The notes: a model not told the origin generated them from the letters alone. Positions 37,901 to 48,497 are shown, counted from the stretch's first letter. The stretch is DNA of 64,000 nucleotides from Antedon bifida (GCA_963402885.1 OY727097.1:24545401-24609400); one strand, 5' to 3'. Translations and numbers: made by a program.

Positions 37901-40900
37901 TCTCTCGTCCAATGCCCACCTTGACCAGAGGAAAGGCATGAAATAATATGTCTAATAGATACATAGGCCAATTTACACAGACAAGCGGTAACGGTAAGCA
38001 GAAACCGCATAGCTATTCCCATGTAGAAAATATATCTATCGTAACGGAAACCGGCTGTGTGTAAATGGTCATAAGGAATAACATAGCTTTCTCTACTTGC
38101 ATTACTGTTACCGCTCATCTGTGTAAATTGGCCTTAAGAGTCAGCAGTGCTGATCAGTTTCAGTTCATTACATACACACCATACAACAATTTTACACTTG
38201 CGGAAATAATAATTTTATACTTAATCACACTTCCTCCCCATTTATACCAATTCAAATTATCAATCATTTTTATAATTCCAAATTAAAACTCAAAGATTAT
38301 AATAATTTTATTATTCTGACATTACCCTTCTAATTTGCATAATTTATTCATTCAAAGTTGACATGCAATTTTGATGAATTTGAAGTAATTGTGCACAATT
38401 ACATTAGCAATGTTTGTTAACCTTGTTATGACCTTTTTGTAGGTGTTGATAGATACAAAAACACTACAGAAGGAGATTAACCAATATCAAGGCAAGCTGG
38501 ATAGGACATTTGCAGAAACTGATGAACTTATATTTAGGGTACGATACTGATTGTTTTTTTCAGGAGTAGAGTATTATCTAAAATAGATTACTATGTAGCA
38601 TAACCCTAGCCCAGCCCATGAGTTTTTTTTAAAAACATATATAGTGGGGTAATACAGAGGCCTTACCTGGTTTAGCCATTTTTAGCCTATTCAACATATT
38701 TTATAGCCCTTTTCTTATCTTCTTCTGGGCCCTGCTCTGTGGCCCCTATAAGTTCTAGGCCCCTGGGCTTAGTCAGTGAGCACATTCAGAAATACGCTCC
38801 CTGAGAAATGATCTGTGTAGATCTATCAGATGTAGAACCGAGAGATATAAAAGATCCTTTGTTCCTTACTCGATCAGGTTGTATAACGCTGAATAATCTA
38901 AATTGAATCAATTAAGCATAGTAAAGTCAGCATTTTAATTTTTTTTAGCCAGTTTTTATTGCATATTTGAACTAATTATTGGAACCTGTATAAAGTGATG
39001 TTTATAGTATTTTTGATGTTCTTATATGTTGCTTTTAAAATGTTGTATCCCTGTAGTATTCATGTCTGTTTTTAATATATTGATTGTTGAAATATTGAAA
39101 TAATATAAATATTGTTTATAGTAATAATTTTGTTAATATACATTTTAAAATTTTGAAAATGTACTCAATGAAATTGAATCGTGAATCTTGAATCTAATAT
39201 CCATTACACCACTACATATCCATCGCCGATATATGCACAAAACTGGAATGGGGAAAAGCTCTAAATGTCCAGTAATATATATATATATTGAAATAATATT
39301 GAAATAAATATTATATATATTATATTATATTATTTGAATTTTCTCTGAAAATAATTAAACAATTAGTAAAGACTCTAAACTTGTTTATAATGATTATATT
39401 AAATTTAAATGATATGTTATGGTTATATAATTAAAAAATAGTTCATCTTCTTGAACTCATAAACATGCCAACACAAAGTGAGGGGAAAAACTATTTCTTT
39501 ATTTATAGGATGCTAAAAAAGATGAAGCTGTACGCAAAGCATACAAATATTTAGCAGCGCTACATGAGGTACGTTATGTTTCATCATTATTAACACTGTA
39601 TATTTAATAATTAATATATGAAGTAGTAATTGGTTTTTGCCACATCAGGGAATCAAGTAGTCATCAAGTAGTAATTTTTTTCCTAATACATTAGAGAATG
39701 ATAAAAATTTATAACAAAATTTGCAGGCTGGTCTCTGGTTGGATTCGAACCTACAATCTTCAAATAACTAACCTGGCATTAATACCTCTACACCACCAAG
39801 ATATAATTAATAATATCATTTTTCAACTAGTAATTGATGGGGTTGGGTTGGATATGAATTGCCCATTAGCAGTCAAACTAGCACATACTGTACATTATTA
39901 TGTAAATTTATCCTTACAGAGCAGTATTAATTGTTTCGGGGTGGGGATACAAATATCAGGTATATGCAACTGAATACTGTTATTTATACCCATTTCACAT
40001 CTGCAACTTGAAACCAGGTTTGATCTCCCGATTTATTACGCGTTGTCACACACGCATACGTGAACACTGAGAAATCTTGGAAGGAAAGCGTACTTGCACG
40101 CTATTTGATTACTATGATTGGCCAGTTTAATATCAGGGCAAAATACATGCGCACGCATCTATGAATCCGTGAAGGGTATCCCTTCAGAACATCTCGGAAA
40201 ACAAAAACAGGCCTCTTATTAGCGTGTTTTTCTCCTGCCCTGTGAAATCGCTGGAGATTTTCCACAAAAGTGTATTCACACTATGCAAACCTGGTTACAT
40301 TTTGCAAGTGTGAAAAGGGTATTAGTCCAATAGTTTATTTGCTCTGTCATCATAATTTCTGTTATTATGGTTTCAGAACTGTGATTTGCTTATTAAAACA
40401 GTGGAAGAAACTGGACAGGTTGCACGAGAGATACGAGATCTCGAAGATCAGGTAACCACAATTCACTTCAATTCAACTATTTTGTTTAAATTTGTATAGA
40501 CATGTTGCCAATTTGACCACCATTGCATTACAGCTGTCTGATTTTGTTCGGTCAATATTTGTCTAGCACTCTTAGAAACCCTTTGATGGGTTTGACATTT
40601 TTTCATAGGTTAAGGATATATTGTCGCCTACATTTTTTTTTGTAATATGCCATTTTAATATCACGTAATAGTTATTCACTTTGAACAAAAACTGGATCGA
40701 AAAAAAAAAAAAAATTATTTACGAGAAATCTAAATGAAAGCAAAAAATGCTTAAATTGACTGTCAGGCAATCGTTGTTAAAAATTAGCCATTTCTGTTGT
40801 CTTTTTATAAGTGAAAACAATTTTTTTTTTATAAGTGAATAACTTTATTAAAACTGCAAAATGGCCTATTTAAAGTCTGATTTTAGTAATCTTCATTTTT

Positions 40901-41060
40901 CATGTTTTTGGGGGACAAGACATCTTTAATGTTTTTATCTTTGTAGATTGAGACAGAGAGCAGAAACAAGACAACAGATAACCTGGAAAAAATTACTGAA
41001 GACTACACGATGATGAAAAAAGAAAATCAACAACTGGTTGCCAAGCTTAAGGGCAAGTGA
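22904..41060 (+). CDS. CCDC22: CCDC22 orthologue, 17 coding exons
   Basis: Subunit of the COMMD-CCDC22-CCDC93 (CCC) part of the Commander complex, which recycles endosomal cargo and influences NF-kB through COMMD proteins. Exons: 22904-22953, 23473-23644, 24168-24300, 25133-25260, 25779-25863, 26426-26595, 27241-27444, 28372-28437, 34814-34933, 35631-35750, 35981-36097, 36306-36407, 36877-36984, 38443-38538, 39509-39568, 40377-40451, 40947-41060. All junctions are GT-AG with matching phase, giving 639 aa (human 627). The N-terminal calponin-homology-like region (about 1-115) includes FSTDLTVEAVARCLR and the FLYANEADIRKVL stretch. RFTHAEKLQF marks the conserved middle. Coiled coil runs from about residue 337 to the end, with LLPDAENNIAKLQ, LANQWEKHRAPL, AYTKRILEIVSNI, DAKKDEAVRKAYKYLAALHENC and the EIRDLEDQIE region. 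From exon 6 on every intron is phase 0. Intron 8 (6.4 kb) and others carry transposons and minisatellites. Confidence 0.98.
22971..23029. repeat. Perfect 44-bp palindrome plus adjoining 16-bp palindrome
   Basis: Positions 22971-23014 are a perfect inverted repeat with 22-bp arms and no spacer (left arm gaattaaaaatattaggcta + gg). Positions 23014-23029 form a second perfect palindrome centred on CCCGGG. Both lie in intron 1, starting 18 bp after exon 1. Confidence 0.95.
24342..24475. mobile_element. Family D MITE with TTA target duplication
   Basis: The ends are inverted: agcttgattcctagt at left and agtgggaaccaagct at right. Both are flanked by TTA (24339-24341 and 24476-24478). A 3-bp TTA duplication points to the PIF/Harbinger group. 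It lies in CCDC22 intron 3. Confidence 0.75.
25544..25605. mobile_element. Family D foldback, minimal hairpin form
   Basis: About 62 bp, nearly a perfect palindrome: gctctaaagcttggttccca pairs with ggaaccaagatttagagc. It appears to be family D ends joined with almost no interior. It lies in CCDC22 intron 4. Confidence 0.8.
27662..27722. mobile_element. Family A fragment (left end only)
   Basis: Starts ttaagctctatctacgctat and continues to 'gtgtgatgtgcccaaatatg', where similarity stops. It lies in CCDC22 intron 7. Confidence 0.8.
27770..28012. mobile_element. Family I element interrupted by a family A element
   Basis: The left end (ttacagtaaaacctctctta) and the right end (gggggttactactgtaaaac) are inverted repeats of one another. 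Between them sits a family A copy (27789-27917), so family A inserted into an existing family I element. Confidence 0.7.
27789..27917. mobile_element. Family A MITE nested in family I
   Basis: The left end is taaagccctgtctacactat. The core includes 'gatgatgtcatatcactacc' and two tandem 'catatttgggca' words. The right inverted repeat is missing after 'gggcacatcat'. Confidence 0.8.
28490..28748. mobile_element. Family B MITE, best-preserved copy
   Basis: The ends are inverted: cttaaagatgtattgtccg at left and gggacaatacatctttaaat at right. The interior holds 'gaatatgccattttgatgtt', 'ttattcactttgaccaaaaa' and 'aatggcctattcaaaatctg'. It lies in CCDC22 intron 8. Confidence 0.8.
28838..28905 (+). 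mobile_element. SINE S1, tRNA-like head
   Basis: Contains an A-box-like segment (ggcttggtggtgtggttgac) and a B box (ggttcaatca) in tRNA spacing, matching the head of the S1 SINE at 8062-8264. Confidence 0.6.
31463..32055. repeat. About 34-bp minisatellite in CCDC22 intron 8
   Basis: Roughly 17 degenerate copies of a unit reading ccctgaatagaggggtccct + ttgataggggagt. The right edge (ggaggggttctctgtagtg) resembles the inverted end of family I, so the array seems to have grown inside such an element. Confidence 0.9.
32987..33118. mobile_element. Family A foldback MITE, deleted right arm
   Basis: The left end is taaagctctgtctacactat. The interior 'atatggtagtgatatgacat' is present. The right side is shortened to 'tagtcaagatagagctttt'. 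CCDC22 intron 8. Confidence 0.85.
33488..33651. mobile_element. Family A foldback MITE, full length
   Basis: The left end is aaagccctgtctacactatc. The right end is gatagtgtagacagagctta. Length and interior match the consensus form. CCDC22 intron 8. Confidence 0.92.
34563..34745 (-). mobile_element. SINE S1, reverse orientation
   Basis: Shares 'cacta', 'catttgaggcttagagagtg', 'ggcactaggtcaggaatgaa', 'ccctgg' and 'ttggaaggcaa' with the other S1 copies. The tRNA head faces right on the minus strand and ends about 70 bp before CCDC22 exon 9. Confidence 0.75.
35178..35311. mobile_element. Family A foldback MITE
   Basis: The left end is aaactctgtctacactatca. The right end is tttgatagtgtaggcagagc. 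It carries a single core unit (the short form). CCDC22 intron 9. Confidence 0.9.
35409..35561. mobile_element. Family A foldback MITE
   Basis: The left end is ttaagatctgtctacactat. The right end is gatagtgtagacagagcttt. It lies only about 100 bp after the previous copy, also in CCDC22 intron 9. Confidence 0.92.
37022..37365. repeat. 18-bp minisatellite in CCDC22 intron 13
   Basis: About 19 copies of the unit aagtataatcccatgctc, with variants (gatcaag, ggctcaag, tatgttcaag). It starts some 40 bp after the end of exon 13, so array-length change would occur close to a donor site. Confidence 0.95.
37965..38134. mobile_element. Family E MITE
   Basis: The ends are inverted: aggccaatttacacagacaa at left and ctgtgtaaattggcct at right, each followed by 'agcggtaac' or 'gttaccgct'. 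A second copy is at 62632-62822. CCDC22 intron 13. Confidence 0.85.
39722..39803 (-). repeat. tRNA-like sequence (pseudogene or SINE head)
   Basis: On the minus strand it has an A-box-like TGGTGTAGAGG and a B box GGTTCGAATCC with tRNA spacing. The T stem has a mismatch and the acceptor ends do not pair well, so a functional tRNA is unlikely. CCDC22 intron 15. Confidence 0.4.
39987..40321. mobile_element. Family F MITE with TTA target duplication
   Basis: The ends are inverted: tacccatttcaca at left and tgtgaaaagggta at right, with further pairing of 'aaaccaggtttg' and 'caaacctggtt'. TTA flanks both sides (39984-39986 and 40322-40324), consistent with the PIF/Harbinger group. About 335 bp, no coding frame. 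Confidence 0.8.
40607..40929. mobile_element. Family B MITE
   Basis: The left end is ggttaaggatatattgtcg. The right end is gggggacaagacatctttaa. The interior matches the 28490 copy, including 'ttcactttgaacaaaaac' and 'aaaatggcctatttaaagtc'. It ends about 20 bp before the last CCDC22 exon. Confidence 0.75.
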
Positions 41061-41569
41061 TTAGTTAGTCCTGGCTAGTGAATGGTAACTATGCTGTGAC
41101 CAGTGTTTGATATTCAGTGTTATAAAGGCAAATGACCAATTAGTCCAAAGTGGCTAAAGAGCAATATTTTGACCAATGTCTTAAAATATTCTATCAATAT
41201 TCAACTTTAAGGCAAGTGACTATCTAGGTTATGTTTGCCGAATGATTGAACCGGTTTTAATTAATTTGTCACTAGTCAAATGACTATCAAGTGACAAGTT
41301 GAAATATCAATTGGCCACTGACCATTAACCAATGCCAAATTAGATGAGAAAATGACCATTGATTTAAATTGAGTATAGTAACTATATGTACTGTTAACTG
41401 AGCTGAAGTATAATTTTTACACTTAAACAGACCAGTTGGCCAATCAAAAGCTTTTAATATTATGAATCATCCTTTCATTCTAATACTATCAATCGACGAT
41501 AACATTATTTTTTAACCCAGTATTGTATATGCTTGAGTGATTTGCATCCTGATGGAAAGTCATTGTCCT

Positions 41570-42060
41570 GCTGGGAAAATATCACTCAGTGACATTGTTC
41601 TGTTTAGTATGTCATCACCTTATTGGGAAAATTCACCGTCCATCCTTTTACCATGACATTTCCCATGTTCTTCCTTATTTATACTGTTTAGTATCATCTC
41701 CCTGCTGAGAAAATCCACCATCCTACTGGGAAAATTCCTCATCCTGCTAGGAAAATCCCTCAACCCTAGGAAAATCCACCATTCGGCTTGGAAAATCCAC
41801 CATTCTGCTGGGAAAATCCACCATCCTGTTGGGAAAATCCCCATCCTGCTAGGAAAATCCACCATCCTGCTGGGAAAACCCCCATCCTACTAGAAAAATC
41901 CCCCATGACCAATATTTTCCCACTCTACGATTGCAGTGACATTTCCCATGTCTTCTCACTATTTGTACTGTTTAGTAAATCATTTCCTGCATAGGAAATC
42001 AACCATCCTGCTGGGAAAATTCACCATCCTGTTTGGAAAATCCCCACCACCAATATTTTC
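41570..42060. repeat. Degenerate tandem repeat, about 20-bp unit
   Basis: Repeated 'ccatcctgctgggaaaatcc' in about 15 imperfect copies with gaps. The first and last blocks both end in 'caatattttcccact' (41911 and 42050), which suggests a higher-order duplication. Confidence 0.8.
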
Positions 42061-42714
42061 CCACTTCCACAAGTAGTAATATTATCTGTACAGTTTTGTA
42101 ATTCATAATCAAAAGAGATAACTATTAATATTATGATATCCAGCAGAGTCTAAGCTAAATCCAGATAATTCTGAACCCATTAATATCATCTTTTATATAT
42201 GGTGACATTAGAATAACAGTACTAAGCATACAATATCTAAAATTATAGATATAAGAATGTGGTCTCTACAATGTTCATGTTATGTTTTAATTGCAAATTT
42301 GTCAAAAAAAATACCAATACCGACACCATCCAGGTTTAATATTTCACAACCCAATTATTACTTTCAATTCATGTTAGCACTTTTACAGATAAAATACTCA
42401 CCAGACTGGAACATATTCTGTTATGTTTTGCATTGTTATCCGTCAGCCACCCAAGTTAATGTAATTAAATTTCAAATGCATGCTTGGTATTGTATGCATG
42501 CATTGCATATGTTCTTACAAAGGTTTTGACTGAGTAGACTTTACATTTATTTAGATTGTTTTTTTTGTACCACTTTCCAGCTATGCTATATTGCCTTGTG
42601 CTTCCTGTTTTAATTTATTTTATTCAATACAATTTATAAAGAATCATTAACAATGGTTGAAATTGTTTGTAACTACTGTGGAGTAGCTTTGCGTCAGGGT
42701 GTCGAGTAATTGGT

Positions 42715-42879
42715 CAGATGTTTTTGCCCTACTCTGACGTAATTTGTACTTCATACTAAGTACATTGAGAATACTTGCGAAAAAATATGAAAGTAATTCT
42801 CGGGGGTTCGAGTCCCACCCGAGAATTACTTGCGTATTCTCAATGTACTTAGTATGAAGTACAAATTATAACATCTGAA
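42715..42879. repeat. Long foldback around a tRNA T-arm-like core
   Basis: The outer arms tcagatgtt and aacatctga pair. So do the main arms, aatttgtacttcatactaag + tacattgagaatac against their reverse complement at 42832-42867. The inner arms agtaattctcggg and cccgagaattact also pair around 'ggttcgagtccc', a perfect tRNA B-box word. It is probably a foldback transposon or tRNA-derived element. Confidence 0.75.
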
Positions 42880-43774
42880 CAATGGTTGAAATACCAGACT
42901 GCTCTCACATCATGGTCTTAGATTATGATAAAATATTAGTAATTATTCTGGGTTAAGAATGAAAATATTTTGGCATACATGGCATGTCATACAAAACCGT
43001 TCACTGACTGAATAATAGGCTTTTGGCAAGTCTAATTAGCAGTGGAAAACATAATAGATATTGTGGATGAAAGGAGCTCTTAATACAGTATTGAAAAACG
43101 TGCTGCATACGATGTTTGGTGCTTTGGTATATTTGGTACACTACTACTACTACTACTTGGATCTCAATGGAGATACGAAATAAAGCAAAAAGCTAAATCA
43201 AAACGATAAAGTAAAACAGCCAGAAAAATTAGCAGAGCTTTCGGGCAACACTAGCCCTTCATCAGTGCAAGTGGTTATATATATATTTATATACATCACT
43301 AGATTAGCATGGTTTTTTTTATCTATCTAAATAAGACAAAAAGAGGCAAATATGAAGTTTTTAATTCATATTTGTGGTGGTCCATTGTAAATTGCATTGA
43401 GCTTTCTATATTCTTTATTAAAGTAGTTTTTATATATTAAAATTCAAATATACAGTACTAAAAGTTATTAGCGTTGATAAAGATTAATCGTGAAATAAAA
43501 ATCATTTGTGATATCACAGGAACATTTTTCGTGTGTGTAAACATTAGGAATACTGTATATTGGGACTTCTCATGCATGTATAAATGTATAATACAGTAGA
43601 ATCTCTATTAAAAAGATACCTCCAAACCTTTAATAGGGGTTGGATAGTGTTAAAACATACATTGCCCTTCATTTGTTTAATGGTAAAGATGTCTCCTGAG
43701 TAGGGGTGGGCCTTTTTGTACCATTGGAACAAATCAATTAATCGAGCAGTAGTAGTATGTATTTTTTTTTTTTT

Positions 43775-43980
43775 TTTAATTTCATACGCATCCAACAGCG
43801 AGTAACTTGCCAATTACAGGATAGATAAACTATTTAATAATTGATCGTCCTTATAATCTAAGTCTCATTTGAGGCTTATGGAGTGCAGTTGAAAGAGTCA
43901 TGAGTTACAACCCTGGCACTAGGTCAGGAATGAACCCTGGACCTTGGGATTGGAAGGCAAGCACGTTAACCACTACATTA
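43775..43980 (-). mobile_element. SINE S1, reverse orientation
   Basis: Near-identical in order to 8062-8264: 'aatttcatacgc', 'ccaattacaggat', 'ctcatttgaggctta', 'gtcatgagttacaaccctgg' and 'ggattggaaggcaagca'. It begins next to a T-run (43760-43777), the A-tail of the element on the minus strand. Confidence 0.8.
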
Positions 43981-44619
43981 TTATTAATTAGTTTTTAGTT
44001 AATTAGTATTAAGTGTAATTATTATGATCATAATATTAATTAGTGGTGGATACAGATTTTTGAAATTAATTGGAGAGTCCAATGGCTTAAAAATACTTTT
44101 AAAAAAATTACTTAACTTGTTTAACCCATGCTTCCTATCTTTTGCATTGTAAATGTTGATGCCTCTACTCCTTAGACCTGCCTATCATTATTTTTGAGAA
44201 GTAGAAGAATTTATCAGAATTGTGAATTGTTGTAAAACTGCCAGCTATCTAATGTTTATTTTTAAAAATTGTCTGATTGTCAGTATGGTAAATACATTAT
44301 ATATATGAAATTATAAAAGTAGAGGAACACATTTTTTTCAGTAATAAATTTGGTTTCTGTAAAGCAATAGTAAAATTAAGATGTTATGTTAGGCATAATG
44401 AATCAATATTATAAGTAAACAAGATGTGAAATATGCCCAATGTAATAAATGAAATTATATATTATTATTACATAGCAGAAAGTTGTTGAACTCGTGCTTT
44501 ATTTATTTTTTTATATTCAGGGAAGTTTGCAAATCGTTCAAATTGCGCATAACAACGGCACAGGTGTAATCAAAACATAAAAGTTCCTTGTACACACTCG
44601 ATAGAGTTTCTATACTGTT

Positions 44620-45052
44620 AACGTAAATCTTCTAATAGTAACCCATACTCTAATAGTAACCCCCCCCCCCCCTCCCCCTTACTAATAGTAACCCACCGTA
44701 TAAGTCAATCTATAATAACCCACTTCTCTAATAGTAACCCATGAGAGTTATTATTAGAGTCACAAAAACTTATGATGCAGCTGTATTTTGAAATTAAGGA
44801 GATAATGTTGATCTCGGGAGTGGCGGAGGATTGGGTGTTTTTGAGTTTATAAAATAAAGTTCAACCAAATTTGTTTATTCGTACCATTTTATTATTTTGC
44901 CATGAGTTGCTGATCGGAAAAGTTGGGGTGAGTTACTATTTTCAGGTGCCTAATTTAAGATTAGTAATAGTAACCCACTACTCTAATAGTAACCGCCCAC
45001 CCCCCACCCTCAAAGAATAATAACCCAGGGTTACAATTAGAAGATTTACGGT
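44620..45052. mobile_element. Inverted-repeat element with internal taatagtaaccc repeats
   Basis: The left end acgtaaatcttctaatagta pairs with the right end attagaagatttacggta. The interior has many 'ctaatagtaaccca' words in clusters and a poly(C) run (44661-44672). About 430 bp, with no coding frame. It ends about 270 bp before profilin. Confidence 0.75.
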
Positions 45053-45322
45053 ATACATATTCAACGGAATTTCGGAACTGATGAGCCGTGAAGTACTCTG
45101 TATTTAGAAAAAAAAGTTTATAGACGTTGGGTGCGCTAATCATCACGTGCATCAATTAGCCAATCGAAAACTCGTATACAGATTCACTTCTTTCACACAT
45201 TATCTTCTTTCAATCAACTCAAGCGACCACGGAATTTTACTGTTAGGCGGCCTACCCTAGGTAGAATTATTTTATACATTCTACTTTTTGTATTGTACAT
45301 TTACTCTAGATACTATTTAAAA

Positions 45323-45751
45323 ATGAGCTGGGATTCATATATTGATAATCTAATTGCACAGAGTAAAGACGCAACTGGCGAAGCTCATGCAAGCCAGGCA
45401 TGTATAATTGGTTTAGATGGTGGAGCTGCATGGACGACGAATTCGCATGCCAATGCACTGCAAATAACTGACGAAGAGCGTGTGACCATTGCTAAGTGCT
45501 TCAAAAAGAAAGATTTTAATACGTTTATGCAAAATGGAGTATGGTGCGAGAGTGTTAAATATCAGTTTCTACGAAGCGAAAAAGATGATGTCTTAGTGGT
45601 TTTGGCAAAAAAGAAAGAAAAGGGTTCAATAACCCTTCAATCATCGAAAACGGCAATTGTTATCGCATTTACTCCAAACAGCAAACAGCAAGGATTTACA
45701 AACAAAGCTGTGGGAATCATTGCCGATTATCTGGAATCCATGAACATGTAG
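45323..45751 (+). CDS. Profilin, intronless coding sequence
   Basis: Actin-monomer binding protein that promotes ADP/ATP exchange on actin and feeds formins; it also binds polyproline and phosphoinositides. 142 aa from ATG to TAG. The N-terminal SWDSYIDNLIAQSK is the usual profilin helix with the conserved Trp. ACIIGLDGGAAWTT and YQFLRSEKDDVLVVLAKKK match the central sheet. LQSSKTAIVIAF and the C-terminal GIIADYLESMNM complete the fold. Overall it reads like sea-urchin profilin as I remember it. The start is the first Met of the family's MSWxxY opening. A good acceptor (tttactctag, 45301-45310) just upstream suggests a 5' UTR intron. The lack of coding introns may be normal for this lineage or may mark a retrocopy; no A-rich tail is obvious. 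Confidence 0.95.
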   Translation: MSWDSYIDNLIAQSKDATGEAHASQACIIGLDGGAAWTTNSHANALQITDEERVTIAKCFKKKDFNTFMQNGVWCESVKYQFLRSEKDDVLVVLAKKKEKGSITLQSSKTAIVIAFTPNSKQQGFTNKAVGIIADYLESMNM

Positions 45752-47831
45752 GGTCTAGGCCAGCCCATGTCAGCCGGGACCTAGCTAATCCCCACACCTA
45801 GAACCTGATCAATGACAATAGACTCTTACTTATCTTACTTTACACAAGCCTATGCGCACGGGATTAATTAGCCTATGACCTATGCATTCAGATGAGATGA
45901 TTTTTTTTGCCATGTAAAAAATGGGCATTCTTTAAAAACCTCTAGGCCTAGGCCTAATATCGCATGTGTACTATATAATAAATTCAAAGTTCTGGTTTTA
46001 TCTGTTACAGCAGTGTGTATTTGTTAAAATGATATAAAAACAGGCTTGCCTTAATTGCTCAGGCTGATTGGATAAAACTACCAAATTGATTGGGGATACA
46101 GTAATACTATTACTAGGCCTAATATTATGTTGAGCTTCCAGTTTGGAGTATTATTTGTGTTGTTTATAAAGTTGCACGAGACGATAAGTTAATATCGAAC
46201 TACACCAATTATTTCTTTGCTATGGAACAAGTCGGAGTCTGCTTATTTATACTGATCAAGCACACTGCTGTCAGAACTAAATTTAGACAAATGAGTATTT
46301 TGCCGTGCTGTGCCGACTCTGGGATAAATAACCACCACACATAGAACACACAGAAAGTGCGCAAGTGAATAATAATGACCATTTTATGTGAAGACGGCAC
46401 CACACCCTCTTAAACTTACAAATTGTGATTATATGCTGATCTTCTATATGATCACATCTGTATACAAATTAATGTGTATGTAGAAGTATTGTAATGTTGG
46501 AAAACGAATTTTAATAACTTCGCAAAGAATAATGGATACCATTCAGAAAAGGACTTCTAGTTGTACTAAAAAGGAAATGTAAATCCACTGTCAAAAAAGA
46601 ACATTCTTGTAGCATACAAATTACAAGACAATGATCCTGGACCAAACAAGTTGGAAACGTACAAAATAACCCATGCAACAAGACTGTGTTTGTTATTTGT
46701 TAACGACTTGCCATAGACCTACATTGTCATTACTGTAGTAATGAAAAATACACTGCAGTTAAATAATTGCAAAATGGACTTTGTACTTCTTAATTACTAG
46801 TTTCTAGTTTTGTTACCATCAATTGTGTTTAGATTTTAAATGTTTTTAACAGTTTCAAATGTTTTTAACAGTTTCTGAAATATTAAAGTGTGTCAAAAGT
46901 ATAGTCATATTGCCAAAAACTTGTTTACTGTACTTTGATAAATTTTAATTTCCCTCCTCCCCAACTTTTGCAAAAGAAAAATGTAATTTCAGTCGAATGT
47001 GAAATCCTCAGTAAGAAAGCATTAGGCCAGTAGTTTTTAGGCAACATTTTAGAGTTTTATAGCGAAAAATGTTTTGTGAAAAGTTGCATTTGAATTCTGT
47101 TTTACAATATAGAAAAGGTTTATAATTATCTTAATGTGTTTGGTGTTTGAATGCCTAAATGATGCAATACATGTTTGTATTGTTGATATGTACAGTAATA
47201 ATTACCAGTACCGTGCTAGTTCTCTAATGTGTAATTGTGAGTACAAACTTTTAATTACAATGTACTGTCATACAGTAGAACCCCTCCTTTGGGACACCCC
47301 TATTAAGGGGACACTTTTGAGTGCAAGATACTGTAGTTTTCAACCTCTATTAAGGGGAAAATATTTTTTTCCATCACAAAAACAACAGGCTTTTTATTGG
47401 TTAAATATAGACTTGACAAATTTTCAATTCTCAATTTCTTGAGTTGAGATCAATTATTGTTCATTTTGATATTTGTTTTTTGAGACAATTTCGTTTTATT
47501 TTTGTTAGTCTGCCCCTATTGAAAGGAAAATTTGTTGTGTTCCTTAATTAGGGGCTCTATTGATAAAGTTAAAGATTTTTTATTGTTTGTTTTATATTTT
47601 AAAAAATATAAGTAATGTTTCTGTCCAGTATTACTTGCTAATATAGTTCAGTATTTATTTTAAACCGTTTTATTTTGAATCACTATATTTACTAAATAAT
47701 AGTCCTTACTAGAATATTTTAAACTGCAATTTTTATGTAGACTCTACCATACTGTTGAGAGGTAGATAATAAAATAAAAAAATAATAAGTGTTTTATTGT
47801 TCCTACTCTTTCAAACGACATTGTGTTATTT

Positions 47832-47936
47832 CTACGGAAGCCCATTCGGGCCACTAATTATATTTCAAAAGCTGGCTGGCGGTCAGATAACTTTTAAAAT
47901 ATAATTAACTAGTGGCCCGAACGGGCCTCAGTAGAT
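47832..47936. repeat. Foldback repeat
   Basis: The arms 'ctacggaagcccattcgggc' + 'cactaattatatttc' and their near reverse complement 'ataattaactagtggcccga' + 'acgggcctcagtag' enclose a loop of about 30 bp. Unit type unknown. Confidence 0.8.
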
Positions 47937-48440
47937 TTCAATTTTTTTTTTCTGTTGAAATATAAAATCAATTTGTTTAATCTCATATGTGAAATAATAG
48001 CACAGGAGCTTTTAACTAAAACCTTTTGAGATTTTTTTTTTCCGTGACTATAATTTCGACTAGAGCCACTTTATTTTTAAATAACCAAACCAAGTTTCAA
48101 AAGACAAATACTGTGGCATTTAATTAAATTTCTATTTTGATATGGACATGCGTCTATGGAATTCCAAGCGTTGTATGAACAGCATATCAATTAAGTTCTG
48201 TAAGGCATGCACGTTTTTCACACTTTTAGCATTATCGGGTCCAACGTTGATGTAAACGCACATTTATCTTTAAGTGAAACAATCCAGTTTAGCACTAATT
48301 GATACTTCATTATCACTTAAATCGTGACATCATCTTCAGCACCGTCCTCATAATCATTTACCTTCTAAAATGACCTCGTGCGAATTAAAGGGAGATATGT
48401 ACTGCTTTATAACTATTTCTTTCCACACGTTTGGAGTTTA

Positions 48441-48497
48441 AGCCTGGTTCCCAATAGCGACGCAACCTACGTAACGTAAGAAAATGGGAACCACGCT
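48441..48497. mobile_element. Family D short MITE with TTA duplication
   Basis: The ends are inverted: agcctggttccca at left and tgggaaccacgct at right. Both are flanked by TTA (48438-48440 and 48498-48500). Only 57 bp long. Right-end fragments of the same type lie near 990-1008 and 53485-53503. Confidence 0.75.

Larger units (their letters stand above)
41061..45322. other. Interval between CCDC22 and profilin
   Basis: The first part is probably CCDC22 3' UTR. The interval holds a degenerate tandem repeat (41570-42060), a long foldback (42715-42879), a family I element (about 43589-43712), a SINE (43775-43980) and a 'taatagtaaccc' element (44620-45052). The remainder is AT-rich with nothing recognised. 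Confidence 0.5.

Noticed and set aside
42795..42832. tRNA gene suggested by a perfect B-box word
   Set aside because: No D-arm, anticodon arm or A box lies at the right distance, and the sequence is the loop of a large foldback.
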